Source: Lachnospiraceae bacterium
GTDB lineage: Bacteria; Bacillota; Clostridia; Lachnospirales; Lachnospiraceae
NCBI GenBank assembly: GCA_024693135.1
Contig: JAILLN010000065.1
Location: forward strand, 1-64,000
Length of the DNA stretch: 64,000 nt
Reading direction: 5' to 3'
Shown: positions 1 through 8,307 of the stretch, piece by piece
Layout of the letters: every line of letters starts with the position of its first letter
How positions within the stretch are numbered: the stretch's first letter is position 1
Position numbers and translations under genes: made by a program
The notes under the pieces: generated by a model
Seen by the model: only the letters and a program-made list of their open reading frames with translations
What the model was told of the DNA's origin: nothing
The model's database searches: none

Positions 1-560
1 GAGCTTCCCGCCGGCTTCGACTATGCAATCTCGGCTATGTGAGCCAACGATAAAGCGTGTTGTCTCACATGGCAGCCGATCTTGCAAGTCTACGCAGGCG
101 GCAATCTCCGCGTGTTCGCGGAAAGAGGCTCCTTAGGAAACACCAAGGCCCGCAGTCGGCTCACTCTTCGCAGAATATATGGAAGCAAGCGAAGGCTGTT
201 TCAAACATATAATATCCCTCATGTACTATGCTTCTTTTATTCGTTTCGCTGGTTGTGCCTGATAATCCATGTGATGCCAAAGGGAACACGGCTCCGCTTT
301 TCAGCTCAGAAAATGCAGTGTGGAAGGGGAGCCGGGAAAAAGGAACTCTGCAAGGCCCTAATGCCGGTATTTCTATGCGAGACCGAGACGCATAAATTTC
401 GCGAGTGCGAAGGCCGGGCTTGTGCCTCACGAATATCCGCCTTACGAAAACTTATTTTGGCGCAAGACCGGAACAGCGCCGAGCGAAATTTTGTCATGCG
501 GCGACGGGCGAGGTTAGAAACGACCGAGCGCCGGCAGAGTTCCTTTTTTCGGCGACCCCA
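1..560 (+). repeat. Copy 1 of a ~600-bp non-coding repeat (inverted relative to copy 2)
   Basis: Bases 1-150 match the reverse complement of 45148-45297 with only about four differences, and the similarity fades near base 175. A divergent stretch follows (about 176-321), then a second conserved block (322-560) matches the reverse complement of 44696-44945. The block order is the same in both copies, so this is one element present twice, facing opposite ways. Domain A (1-175) can fold: 31-43 pairs with 64-79 around a 3-base bulge, and CCGCG-TGTT-CGCGG at 108-121 is a hairpin. The element may start before the window. Short ORFs in it are not conserved as proteins. Confidence 0.85.
326..559 (+). 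ncRNA. Candidate structured RNA domain, copy 1
   Basis: Arms 326-351 and 534-559 are complementary over about 22 pairs, with a tandem G-A/A-G mismatch near the base that is typical of RNA helices. The tip is AAAAAGGAACTCTGC against GCAGAGTTCCTTTTT; copy 2 has AAAAATGATATCTGC against GCAGATATCATTTTT, so three pairs change on both sides. An inner helix pairs 414-426 with 459-471; it shows one further double change (CCGG/CCGG here, CTGG/CCAG in copy 2) and a T opposite G where copy 2 has C opposite G. A small hairpin TTCGC-GAGT-GCGAA lies at 398-411. I know no named family with this sequence. Transcription from this strand is inferred from the G-U pair. Confidence 0.55.
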
Positions 561-586
561 GGCGGACACCTGCACTTCAATCAACC

Positions 587-602
587 AACCGTCCCCCTGT
601 CT
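587..602 (+). repeat. REP-like motif AACCGTCCCCCTGTCT
   Basis: The same 16-mer occurs at 45460-45475 in the same orientation, although the surrounding repeat is inverted there. It overlaps a palindrome CTGTCTGCAGACAG (597-610) that ends one base before the stop codon of the EAL gene. Motifs of this kind are, as I recall, scattered through clostridial genomes as REP-like sequences linked to Y1 transposases. No such transposase is in this window. Confidence 0.5.
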
Positions 603-611
603 GCAGACAGT

Positions 612-2528
612 TCAATCAACGCATTGGAAGTATTCGCTCAATTTTTCAATTGGGATCGGTCTGGAATATTTGTAGCCCTGGAGATACCGGGCCGACATCT
701 TCTCACAGCGCTCCTCGTCCTGATCGTTCTCCACGCCCTCATAAAGCACGGCATAATTCATGTCGCTGAACATCTTGGCCAGATGCTCCACCATGAGCAT
801 GGACTTCTCACTGTTTCCGGAAGCGATGACCAGGGAGCGGTCAAATTTGATGATATCAAAAGGCAGCTGCATGATCCGTTCGAAATTGGAATATCCGGTG
901 CCGAAGTCATCCAAATAAAACTTGATCCCGCATTTCCTCAGTTCATTGATCTTATCCTTCAGGATCATGAAATCGTTCTCATTCTGGCTTTCGGTCACTT
1001 CAATGGCGATCCGGTTATTGGGGATGCCGCTGTCGCCGATGATCTTTTCCACCATTTCGCAGAAGTGCTCCTGCCGGATATCCGAGATGGAGAAATTCAC
1101 GGAGATCCGCTTTACCAGATATCCGTTGTCCAGAAGCCTCTTGATCTGCATGCAGGTCTTGTGCAGGATTATCCGGCTCATCACATGGATATAACCGTGC
1201 TGCTCTGCGATGGGGATGAACTGATCCGGGAATACCATCCCGATCTTTTCCAGCTTCATCCGCATCAATGCTTCGGCGGTATCGTATTCCCCGGTCTCGA
1301 TATTCATCACCGGCTGGCAGTAGACCACCACCCGCTCATCATTCAGATTCTGGTTCTTCTGGATCTCTTCCATCTGCTCCAGGATATACTTCTGCTTCTT
1401 GAAGAGCTCAATATCCGCATCCTTCACATACCGGGTCTGGTTCATCTGCATCCTGGATTCCATATACTGGATCATGCTTGCGTATTCATTGCGCTCATCC
1501 AGCTCCTTACAGGTCTGCACGATGACGATCTTGTAATCCAGGCGGTACTTCGGATATACCTCGGCAAAATTCCCCAGGATCTCCCCCACCTGCACCTCGT
1601 AATGGGGGTTCAGGTCGATGGGTATGGCCAGGATCATATGTCCGTTTGACATCTGGAAGAGCACCGAGCTGTTGAAATAGAACGTGGTGAACTGCCGGAT
1701 GGTTTCCTGGATCCCCTTGGGATATCTGACCCCGTTCCCATCAAATTCCTTCAGATACAGGCTCATGAGGAGGGTCTGTTTCTTTTTCCGGTACCGGTCT
1801 TCGATCAGGTCGTCAAAGGCGGCCGCATTCAGGGAGCCGGTCTCGATGTCATACGGATTGGAATGGACCAGGTAAAGCAGGGCAAAGGTGGGAAACAGGA
1901 AGGTTGCCGCCGTGAAGGAGGTCTGCCGGAAGAACTGCTGGATGATAAGCATCAGGAAGGATATCCCGATGGTCCCCGCCACCCCGTACATGACCTGCTT
2001 ATAGACCCTGCTCCGGTAGGTATACATGATATAAAGGTTAAGTCCCACATAGAAAAGATGGCATATGGGAAACAGGTTCAATCCCGGCACCACAGTCCCG
2101 TCCTGGTCCACATGGAAGCCGATCTTCAGGAAATAGCCCACGATCTCATAGGCGAGCACCAGGAAATAGACGATGGAAGCGATGATGATGAACCGCTTTT
2201 CCTTCTTCTCCTCCAGATGCATGGTCTCCATGATATAGGCCACAAAAAGCACCATCATGCCGGAAATGGACAGATGGTATAAGGCTCTGGTGATATAGGC
2301 CGCGATCCGCCAGGAATAGCCCTTCTCCAGGAACATATGATAGGACACATTGGTCATCGCCGAGATAAAGAGCAGAAGAAGGATGTGGCGGAATATCCCG
2401 TAGTTTCGCGTACGGTTGATATAGGAGGCACGGATCAGGATGGCGAACACAAAGCAGATCGCCATGACGGTGATGTCTCCCACCGGAGAATAATTTATGA
2501 TATATTCAATGCTTGGCTCTCCCATCAT
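612..2528 (-). CDS. Membrane-bound EAL-domain c-di-GMP phosphodiesterase
   Basis: Predicted to hydrolyse cyclic di-GMP at the membrane. The first ~230 of 638 residues hold about seven hydrophobic segments, a sensor-like membrane domain. A degenerate GGDEF region follows, with SNGHM where the catalytic motif should be, so no cyclase activity is expected. The C-terminal EAL domain (about 385-635) looks intact: TAEAL near 418, VNFSIS, IEVTES, DDFGTGYSN, IKFDRS, YEGVEN and LQGYKYSRP. It is the last gene of a minus-strand group with the UPF0303 protein and the second EAL protein. Its stop codon sits at the edge of the repeat element. The input signal is unknown. Confidence 0.9.
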   Translation of the reverse strand: MMGEPSIEYIINYSPVGDITVMAICFVFAILIRASYINRTRNYGIFRHILLLLFISAMTNVSYHMFLEKGYSWRIAAYITRALYHLSISGMMVLFVAYIMETMHLEEKKEKRFIIIASIVYFLVLAYEIVGYFLKIGFHVDQDGTVVPGLNLFPICHLFYVGLNLYIMYTYRSRVYKQVMYGVAGTIGISFLMLIIQQFFRQTSFTAATFLFPTFALLYLVHSNPYDIETGSLNAAAFDDLIEDRYRKKKQTLLMSLYLKEFDGNGVRYPKGIQETIRQFTTFYFNSSVLFQMSNGHMILAIPIDLNPHYEVQVGEILGNFAEVYPKYRLDYKIVIVQTCKELDERNEYASMIQYMESRMQMNQTRYVKDADIELFKKQKYILEQMEEIQKNQNLNDERVVVYCQPVMNIETGEYDTAEALMRMKLEKIGMVFPDQFIPIAEQHGYIHVMSRIILHKTCMQIKRLLDNGYLVKRISVNFSISDIRQEHFCEMVEKIIGDSGIPNNRIAIEVTESQNENDFMILKDKINELRKCGIKFYLDDFGTGYSNFERIMQLPFDIIKFDRSLVIASGNSEKSMLMVEHLAKMFSDMNYAVLYEGVENDQDEERCEKMSARYLQGYKYSRPIPIEKLSEYFQCVD

Positions 2529-2548
2529 ATTGACAAAAGAATCTCCCC

Positions 2549-3055
2549 TTAAAGCTTTTTCAGCCTCGGCACCTCATCCATGTGGAGATAGCGGGACAGG
2601 CAGCGTACGATAAAGTCGTGGTCCTGCACATGGTTCAATCCGGATACCAGGATGACGCCGATGACGCCCACATCCTCCACCCGGATGGGGAATCCCCCGC
2701 CGGAATTGGCATAGACTGTTTCATCCATGAATTTATCTGCCATCGTATGTCCGGAATTCTGAAGGTACATATAGAATTCGAGCGAGCTGACCTCCGTGCG
2801 CCGGACCGTATTGAATTTCCGCTCCATCCAGGCCTCATTGTCCAGAGTCGTCCCATCCATCATGGCCTGGAACAATACGAGGCCGCTGTTTAAGCGGATG
2901 CTGATGGCTATGGCCAGGCTTCTCTTCCCGGCCTCCTCTGCCATGAGCTTTCCTAATTCATAAGCATCCTTATTGGTGAAATGGGTGAATTGAAGGATCT
3001 CCTCCTGCATCCTCAGGATGTTCATCACCTCTTCTGCCGTCTTTTCTGTATTCAT
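2549..3055 (-). CDS. UPF0303 / heme-degrading-domain-like protein
   Basis: A 168-residue protein resembling UPF0303, a family related to the GlcG/HbpS (DUF336) fold whose biochemical role is not settled. Fitting motifs include ILQFTHFTNKDAYELG near the start, then AIAISIRLNSGLVLFQA, SGGGFPIRV and VGVIGVILVSGL. The ORF track begins at 3172, but that would run into the end of the upstream gene; ATG at 3055 follows a good GGAAGGG ribosome site. It lies between two EAL proteins with about 20 and 43 bp on either side, so it is probably cotranscribed with them. A link to c-di-GMP signalling is suggested only by position. Confidence 0.85.
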   Translation of the reverse strand: MNTEKTAEEVMNILRMQEEILQFTHFTNKDAYELGKLMAEEAGKRSLAIAISIRLNSGLVLFQAMMDGTTLDNEAWMERKFNTVRRTEVSSLEFYMYLQNSGHTMADKFMDETVYANSGGGFPIRVEDVGVIGVILVSGLNHVQDHDFIVRCLSRYLHMDEVPRLKKL

Positions 3056-3098
3056 ATTGATCCCTTCCTTCCTATTCCGTAATCCTTCCGTATGTCCT

Positions 3099-5624
3099 TT
3101 ATTTCCTGGAGGCTGTATTTTCTGCCTCGAGGAACATCTGCTGCAGATCCTTTGTTTCAGAATAAATGGCAAAGCCGTACCTGAAATAGACCGTCACCGG
3201 CATTCCGTCGATCTCCTCGATCTTGGATACGCAGTTGCATACCGCCTCGCAGAGATCACTCATCTCTTCCCTGTTTTCGACCTGCTTCACCACCATAAAA
3301 TGATCGCTGTTGAGCCTGCCTGCGATCCCTGTGACGCCCACAACGGAGCGTACCCGTTCCCCCACGGCCAATAGCAGCTTGTTGCCATATTCTACGCCGA
3401 AGTTGTCATTAAACCTACGGAAGTGCTCGATATCAAATACCGCTATGGCAAAGTCTCTCTTCTCCAGGGCAAAGCTTTCCTGATAGCGAAGCACGGACTC
3501 GACCAGCCCAAGGAAATTGAGGGTTCCGGTCTGGGGATCCGTAAGGGTCAGCTGCTCCACCTGAAGATTCCTAAGCTTCTGATCCGTGACATCGATGAAA
3601 TAGCCCATCAGGCCGATGATCTCCCCGTCATGATACAGCGGGATCTTGCTTGCCATGATATCACGCAGCTGCCCCTTGCAGATGCAGGTCCCGGGCACCA
3701 GGAAGGTCTGCTCCCCTCTTTCCAGCACCCCCTCCTCGTCGCTCTTAAATTGCTGGGGGCTTACATGCCAGCCCATTTCCTCGTCGGTCTTGCCGATAAG
3801 CTCCTCATCCGATTCCAGGCCGTAATACTCCAGGAATTTCCGGTTCACGCCGAGGAACCTCCGGTTCCGGTCCTTCCAGAAATAGGCCGTATCGGAGTAG
3901 GCGATATAATTTTTCCAGAGCATCTCCGGGGTGACCTCCCCCTCATAATGCTCGGCTGTATTAAAGTCGTAGGTCCTGCCCTGCGCCAGAGACGCCGCAT
4001 TGGGAGCCAAGCGTCTGACACAGGCCAGGATAAGCCTTTCCTTTGGATCTCCGGAAAAAAGGAAGGAATAAAGCGCCCATACATAGGATCCGTCCCTGGT
4101 ACGGGTACGGAAGGCCTCGGAAACATAATTCGTCGGGCTTTCCCTGATCCGATCCTCGATGGTGGATAGATCCGAAAATCTCAGGTACCGCTTCCGGTCA
4201 TCTAAATATATCTCGTTTTGAGCATAATCCCTCAGCTCCTCCACTGCAGGAAGCATGTTATAAGAATGCCTCGTCTGGGCGGCGGCATGGAGATTTTTGG
4301 AATATCCGCTTTTCAGATCCACCAGCTCGATCCGGTCATAGATAGAGCACAGGCCGTACAGATGCTCTGTCAGGAGGAATCTCTGGGCGATCCGGGTATC
4401 CTCAGACAGGTTCTGCAATATACACAGGAATGCACTGCCTCCGGGATATTCTGCAATGATCCGCACATGGGCATAGCAGCAGCTGGAGCCCTCTACAAAG
4501 TCTGCCGTTACGATCTCCCCGGTTTCCTTTGCCTTCTGCATCAGGGAAATAAACTTCTGCCCCACCGGACTGGCCCCGTCCCGGAATTCCCTCTCCGCAT
4601 CCTCCAGGCTTCCCTTGCCGATATTCTTCAATGTACTGCGGTAGCTTTCATTGGCAAAAAGGTACCGGATCTTTGTCCCGGAAAGTTCTACAATGGCAAC
4701 GGGCACCTGCTGCTCCCGCCGGGAGGAGTCCGTGGAATTATCCTTCACGGACAGCAGTGGCGTAGCGCTCAATATATTGACTATGCCGATATCGTGATAA
4801 TATTTCCGTTTGAAGGGGTTTTCCAGCTCGTAGCCCTTCTCCTTCAGGGAAGCCAGGCATTCCTCATAGGGCAGGGGCTTTCCGAAGTAATAGCCCTGGG
4901 CCTTCTCACAGCCGATGTTTCTTAGGAATTCAAACTGTTCCTTTGTCTCCACTCCCTCGGCCAGGGTATGGACTCCGATCCGCTTGGCCATATCTACTAC
5001 GGATTTTACGATCTCCTGGGACCGCATATCGAAATGCCTTAAAAAAGCCATGTCGATCTTCAGGGTCTCAAAATGGTAATCCTTCAGCACGTTGAGGGAG
5101 GAATATCCGCTCCCGAAGTCATCCATCCATACCCTTAAGCCGTCCTCCCAGAACCGGTCGATCACTTCCCGCATCCGTTCTTCATTGCTTTCCATCATGC
5201 TTTCCGTGATCTCGACCCTGATGGCATCCTTCGGGACCTTATACTCCTTCAATGCCTCCTCGATCACGCCATGGATGTCGGTCAGCCGGAAATCCAGCCG
5301 GGACAGGTTGAAGGAGACCGACACGAAGCGTTCTTCCTTTTTCAGCGCATCGGCATATCCCATGCAGATCCTGCGTATCATATAGGAATCCAGCTTGTGG
5401 ATCTGCTCCGAAGCTTCTAAGGCATTGATAAAGCGGTCCGGAGGAAGCACGCCATAGACCGGATCCACCCAGCGGGCCAGGGCCTCCATGCTGCAGATCT
5501 CCCCGGTAAGGGTCCTGGCTACCGGCTGGTAATAGACCTTGATCCAGCCCTCCCCGATGGCACGGTCGATATTGCCGATCACATATTCCCGGAGCTCGTC
5601 ATTCTCATTTCTGATAACTGCCAT
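3099..5624 (-). CDS. EAL-PAS-GGDEF signalling protein with degenerate GGDEF
   Basis: An 841-residue protein with unusual order: EAL first (about 12-260), PAS-like sensory regions in the middle (about 290-660), GGDEF-like domain last (about 690-835). The EAL residues look complete: SMEALARW near 46, VSFNLSR, VEITES, WMDDFGSGYSS, LKIDMAFL, LAEGVETKEQ, AQGYYFGKP. In the GGDEF domain the signature is replaced by GRLNSDHF, although VFDIEHFRRFND is kept. The expected activity is therefore c-di-GMP hydrolysis controlled by PAS input, possibly with GTP binding. No membrane segment is visible, so it is likely cytoplasmic. ATG follows GGAGG, and a promoter lies about 120 bp upstream. Confidence 0.9.
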   Translation of the reverse strand: MAVIRNENDELREYVIGNIDRAIGEGWIKVYYQPVARTLTGEICSMEALARWVDPVYGVLPPDRFINALEASEQIHKLDSYMIRRICMGYADALKKEERFVSVSFNLSRLDFRLTDIHGVIEEALKEYKVPKDAIRVEITESMMESNEERMREVIDRFWEDGLRVWMDDFGSGYSSLNVLKDYHFETLKIDMAFLRHFDMRSQEIVKSVVDMAKRIGVHTLAEGVETKEQFEFLRNIGCEKAQGYYFGKPLPYEECLASLKEKGYELENPFKRKYYHDIGIVNILSATPLLSVKDNSTDSSRREQQVPVAIVELSGTKIRYLFANESYRSTLKNIGKGSLEDAEREFRDGASPVGQKFISLMQKAKETGEIVTADFVEGSSCCYAHVRIIAEYPGGSAFLCILQNLSEDTRIAQRFLLTEHLYGLCSIYDRIELVDLKSGYSKNLHAAAQTRHSYNMLPAVEELRDYAQNEIYLDDRKRYLRFSDLSTIEDRIRESPTNYVSEAFRTRTRDGSYVWALYSFLFSGDPKERLILACVRRLAPNAASLAQGRTYDFNTAEHYEGEVTPEMLWKNYIAYSDTAYFWKDRNRRFLGVNRKFLEYYGLESDEELIGKTDEEMGWHVSPQQFKSDEEGVLERGEQTFLVPGTCICKGQLRDIMASKIPLYHDGEIIGLMGYFIDVTDQKLRNLQVEQLTLTDPQTGTLNFLGLVESVLRYQESFALEKRDFAIAVFDIEHFRRFNDNFGVEYGNKLLLAVGERVRSVVGVTGIAGRLNSDHFMVVKQVENREEMSDLCEAVCNCVSKIEEIDGMPVTVYFRYGFAIYSETKDLQQMFLEAENTASRK

Positions 5625-5744
5625 AGCACCTCCAAAGCCCGCCCCTGATCCGTCCTGACGGGTTCAAGGCATCCCGGGGGACTTCCTGCTGATTTTAAGC
5701 CTCCAAAACACCGCTTTGGAATCAGACACCTAGAGTATTTATTC

Positions 5745-5772
5745 ATTATACCACACCATGACATTATATCAA
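5745..5772 (-). promoter_or_regulatory. Sigma-A-type promoter of the EAL operon
   Basis: Read on the minus strand, TTGATA and TATAAT are separated by 16 bases. Transcription would start near 5738 and leave a ~110-base leader before the ATG at 5624. I saw no known riboswitch consensus in that leader. The rest of the 5625-5884 gap holds nothing else I can name. Confidence 0.6.
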
Positions 5773-5884
5773 AGATGATGTATACTTTATAGGTAACCGA
5801 ATTTGTCCTTTTTCCGCCGGATGAACCGGAAGCGGAAAATAGGAGCAGCCGCAGTGAGGCGGCTAAGCGATCCACGGAGTGTCC

Positions 5885-7312
5885 ATGAGCCTCATTTCAC
5901 TGAAATTCATCTTGTTTATGGCTACCCTGCTCATATTGTACTACCGGGTGCCGGAAAGATTCCAGTGGCAGGTCCTGCTTTTGGGAAGCCTTTGCTTCTA
6001 CGCCTTCGCAGGCCCCCATTTTCTCATATTCCTGGGGATTTCCATCCTCTCCACCTTTTTTCTTATGCGAAACCCCACCAAGCCGCGCCTGCTTCTTGTC
6101 TTCGCCATCAGCCTGGGGCTTCTCATCTTCTTCCGGTACAGTATTTATTTCGGGATGAAAAGCATCGCCGTGCCATTAGGCATCTCCTTTTATACCTTCA
6201 TGACCCTGGGATATGCCCTGGACTGCTATGACAAAAAGATCACGCCCTGTGAAAGCCTTCCCCGATATGCCCTCTTCATCTCCTATTTCCCCCAGATCAC
6301 CCAGGGCCCCATTGGCACCTACAAAGCCATGTCGAAGGAGCTTTCCGCCCGCCACCCCTTTGATCCGGAATCCATTAAGGCCGGAGGCTACCGGGTGCTC
6401 ATCGGATGGTTCAAGAAGCTGGTGATCGCCGGCAGGCTTTCCTTTTATGTGGATACGGTTTTTTCAAACCCGGAGGGCTATGGCGGGCTCACCCTCATCA
6501 CCGCCACCTTCTTCTATGCCTTCGAGCTTTATGCCGACTTTTCCGGATACATGGACATTGCCTGCGGCATATCCCAGATGCTTGGAATAAAGCTTTCGGA
6601 AAACTTCAACCGTCCCTACTTTTCCAGGAACATCCCGGAATACTGGAGAAGATGGCACATCACCCTCAACGAATGGTTCAGCGCCCATCTTTTTATGCCG
6701 GCCGTCACCTCGAAATGGAATAAGAAGGCCGCCAACGGGATGCATAAGCTCTTTCCCTTTGCCAAAAAGGGCACCCTGCGCATGATCCTCCCGCTGATCC
6801 TCGTATGGATCACCACCGGCATCTGGCATGGGGCCGAAGCCGTCTACATCGGCTGGGGCGTCTATTTTGCCATCATCATGCTGCTTTCCTTCTGCACCCA
6901 GTCCATGGTAAGATCCTTCTCGGAAAAGAACGGTTGGAATCCGGAACACCCCCTGGCCAGGATCTTTCAGGTGGTCCGGACCTTCCTCATCGTCTGCACC
7001 GGGGAGGTCATGTTCCGGGCCGAATCCATGAAGGATGCCTTTTCCATTTACCGAAGCATCTTTACAAAGACAAGGCTCAATGCTTCCTCCATTGCAGAGG
7101 CACTGGTGCCCTTCGGGAATGGAAACCAGGCCGCGGCCTCCGTCCTGATCCTCTCGGCTCTTTTATTCGGCTTGTTTTTCGTGGAATTCCGGAAGGAGCA
7201 GGATCCAAAGGCCTTTACCTGCCACCGTTACCTTTACGCCGGGGTCTTCCTGGTGCTGACCGCACTTTTGGGCTCCCCCGGCCAGTCCAGCTTTATGTAT
7301 CAGGCTTTTTAG
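5885..7312 (+). CDS. MBOAT-family O-acyltransferase (DltB/AlgI-like)
   Basis: A multi-pass membrane enzyme that transfers acyl groups to an extracytoplasmic acceptor, in the family of DltB and AlgI. It has many hydrophobic segments, the conserved stretch PEYWRRWHITLNEWF near 250, and GIWHG with the expected catalytic histidine near 315. Length (475 residues) fits the family. The track starts at a GTG (5879), but ATG at 5885 has GGAG five bases upstream and is preferred. The SGNH gene follows after 4 bp and must be its partner. The acceptor could be teichoic acid, polysaccharide or another envelope polymer; nothing here decides it. Confidence 0.9.
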   Translation: MSLISLKFILFMATLLILYYRVPERFQWQVLLLGSLCFYAFAGPHFLIFLGISILSTFFLMRNPTKPRLLLVFAISLGLLIFFRYSIYFGMKSIAVPLGISFYTFMTLGYALDCYDKKITPCESLPRYALFISYFPQITQGPIGTYKAMSKELSARHPFDPESIKAGGYRVLIGWFKKLVIAGRLSFYVDTVFSNPEGYGGLTLITATFFYAFELYADFSGYMDIACGISQMLGIKLSENFNRPYFSRNIPEYWRRWHITLNEWFSAHLFMPAVTSKWNKKAANGMHKLFPFAKKGTLRMILPLILVWITTGIWHGAEAVYIGWGVYFAIIMLLSFCTQSMVRSFSEKNGWNPEHPLARIFQVVRTFLIVCTGEVMFRAESMKDAFSIYRSIFTKTRLNASSIAEALVPFGNGNQAAASVLILSALLFGLFFVEFRKEQDPKAFTCHRYLYAGVFLVLTALLGSPGQSSFMYQAF

Positions 7313-7316
7313 AGAG

Positions 7317-8231
7317 ATGAAAAAATCGATCGTCACAATTGCATGCGCCTTCGCCATCATCCTTTTTGCCGTCGCCGGGAAGAATCTCTATTCCTGCGAG
7401 ATTCCCATCCATAACCGGGGGATCCGGGATGCCATTGCCACGGGAGACCTGGACGTGCTCCTCATCGGCTCCTCCACCTTCCGCTGCAATATCGACATGC
7501 GGGAAATGGATGAAACATTCCAGGGCCGGGCTTATGACATCTCCTACGGAGGCAACCAGCTTGCCGCGGCCTCCATCCAGTATGATGAATTAAAACGGAG
7601 GTCAAAGAACCATTACGGCCTCATGGTATTTGAGCTGGGACCCATGATGCTCACCGAGGACATCGCCATCTCCGATTCCAGGGTCATATGGGACCTGTCC
7701 TTTGAAGGCAAGAAAGCCTTATGGAAAAAAATGAAGGAAGGCGGCAATGCCGGCCTCCCCCTGACGTTCGAATACTTTGTCACTTCCGGCATGGACGACC
7801 TTTTGACCTTCCCGGTCACGGAACCCTTTTATGCCACCCGGTATTACAAGGGGGTCAAGACAGAGGCCACTCCGTCCCCCGGGAGGACTGTGCTGGAAAA
7901 TGAAGCCTTTGACCTAAGCGATGCCAGGCCTGTGGAGGCCCAGATCGATGCACTGAAGGAGATCATCGAAAAATGCAGGGCAGACGGGCAGCCCTTCGTC
8001 TTTGTGGAAAGCCCGGTTTACCACCGGCTGGAGGAGGATCCTGCTTACCGGAAATACCGGAAGGAATTCATCCGGATCCTTAAGGAAAGCGGCGCAGACT
8101 TCATCCTTGCAAAGGATGTGGACTTCGACTGCCATGAAGCCTCTTATTTCGAGGACATGAATCATATGTCTGAGGAGGGAAGAAAGCTTTATACCAGGCT
8201 CTTAGCCCCCCTGCTGTCGAAAAGGCTGTAA
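7317..8231 (+). CDS. SGNH-type envelope protein, DltD/AlgJ-like partner of the acyltransferase
   Basis: A 304-residue protein with one N-terminal hydrophobic segment (about 4-22), so an envelope-facing membrane anchor. LLIGSSTF near 50 matches the nucleophile block of SGNH hydrolases, and DMNHMSEEG near 279 supplies the Asp-x-x-His end of the triad. DltD and AlgJ/AlgX proteins of this type work with MBOAT enzymes to move acyl groups onto surface polymers. Its ATG begins 4 bp after the MBOAT stop, with the ribosome site GAGAG in the junction, so the two are translationally linked. Substrate unknown. Confidence 0.85.
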   Translation: MKKSIVTIACAFAIILFAVAGKNLYSCEIPIHNRGIRDAIATGDLDVLLIGSSTFRCNIDMREMDETFQGRAYDISYGGNQLAAASIQYDELKRRSKNHYGLMVFELGPMMLTEDIAISDSRVIWDLSFEGKKALWKKMKEGGNAGLPLTFEYFVTSGMDDLLTFPVTEPFYATRYYKGVKTEATPSPGRTVLENEAFDLSDARPVEAQIDALKEIIEKCRADGQPFVFVESPVYHRLEEDPAYRKYRKEFIRILKESGADFILAKDVDFDCHEASYFEDMNHMSEEGRKLYTRLLAPLLSKRL

Positions 8232-8234
8232 GAT

Positions 8235-8276
8235 GCGGGGCATCCGCAAAGCGGAAAAGCCGCTCCAAAGCCCCGC
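8235..8276. terminator. Hairpin between convergent genes, possible two-way terminator
   Basis: GCGGGGC at 8235 pairs with GCCCCGC at 8270, and TCCGC-AAA-GCGGA nests inside. It sits between the ends of the SGNH and carrier-protein genes, where a terminator is expected, but no strong T run follows on either strand. Confidence 0.35.
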
Positions 8277-8307
8277 CTTCTAAACCACCCGGCTTAGGGG
8301 CTGCGTT

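Noticed and set aside
1-600. Repeat interpreted as a simple MITE with terminal inverted repeats
   Set aside because: MITE ends are normally the same in all family copies; here both arms change together between copies, and an inner helix does so too. Not fully excluded without more copies.
82-675. Small ORFs inside repeat copy 1 (82-675, 161-430, 306-584) and copy 2 (44590-44975)
   Set aside because: The copies differ by indels and changes that follow base pairing, not codons; several frames are open on both strands, and similar peptides arise from the repeat itself.
405-1649. 414-residue plus-strand ORF (and many like it, such as 9597-10589, 10810-11829, 21858-22940, 23415-24536, 34286-35305)
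   Set aside because: Each lies opposite a convincing gene, has no family motif and shows the His/Leu/Pro/Gly-rich composition of antisense frames in GC-rich coding DNA.
5625-5740. Possible c-di-GMP riboswitch in the leader of the EAL-GGDEF gene
   Set aside because: The conserved GEMM core sequences are not visible, and the leader contains only generic GC-rich segments.
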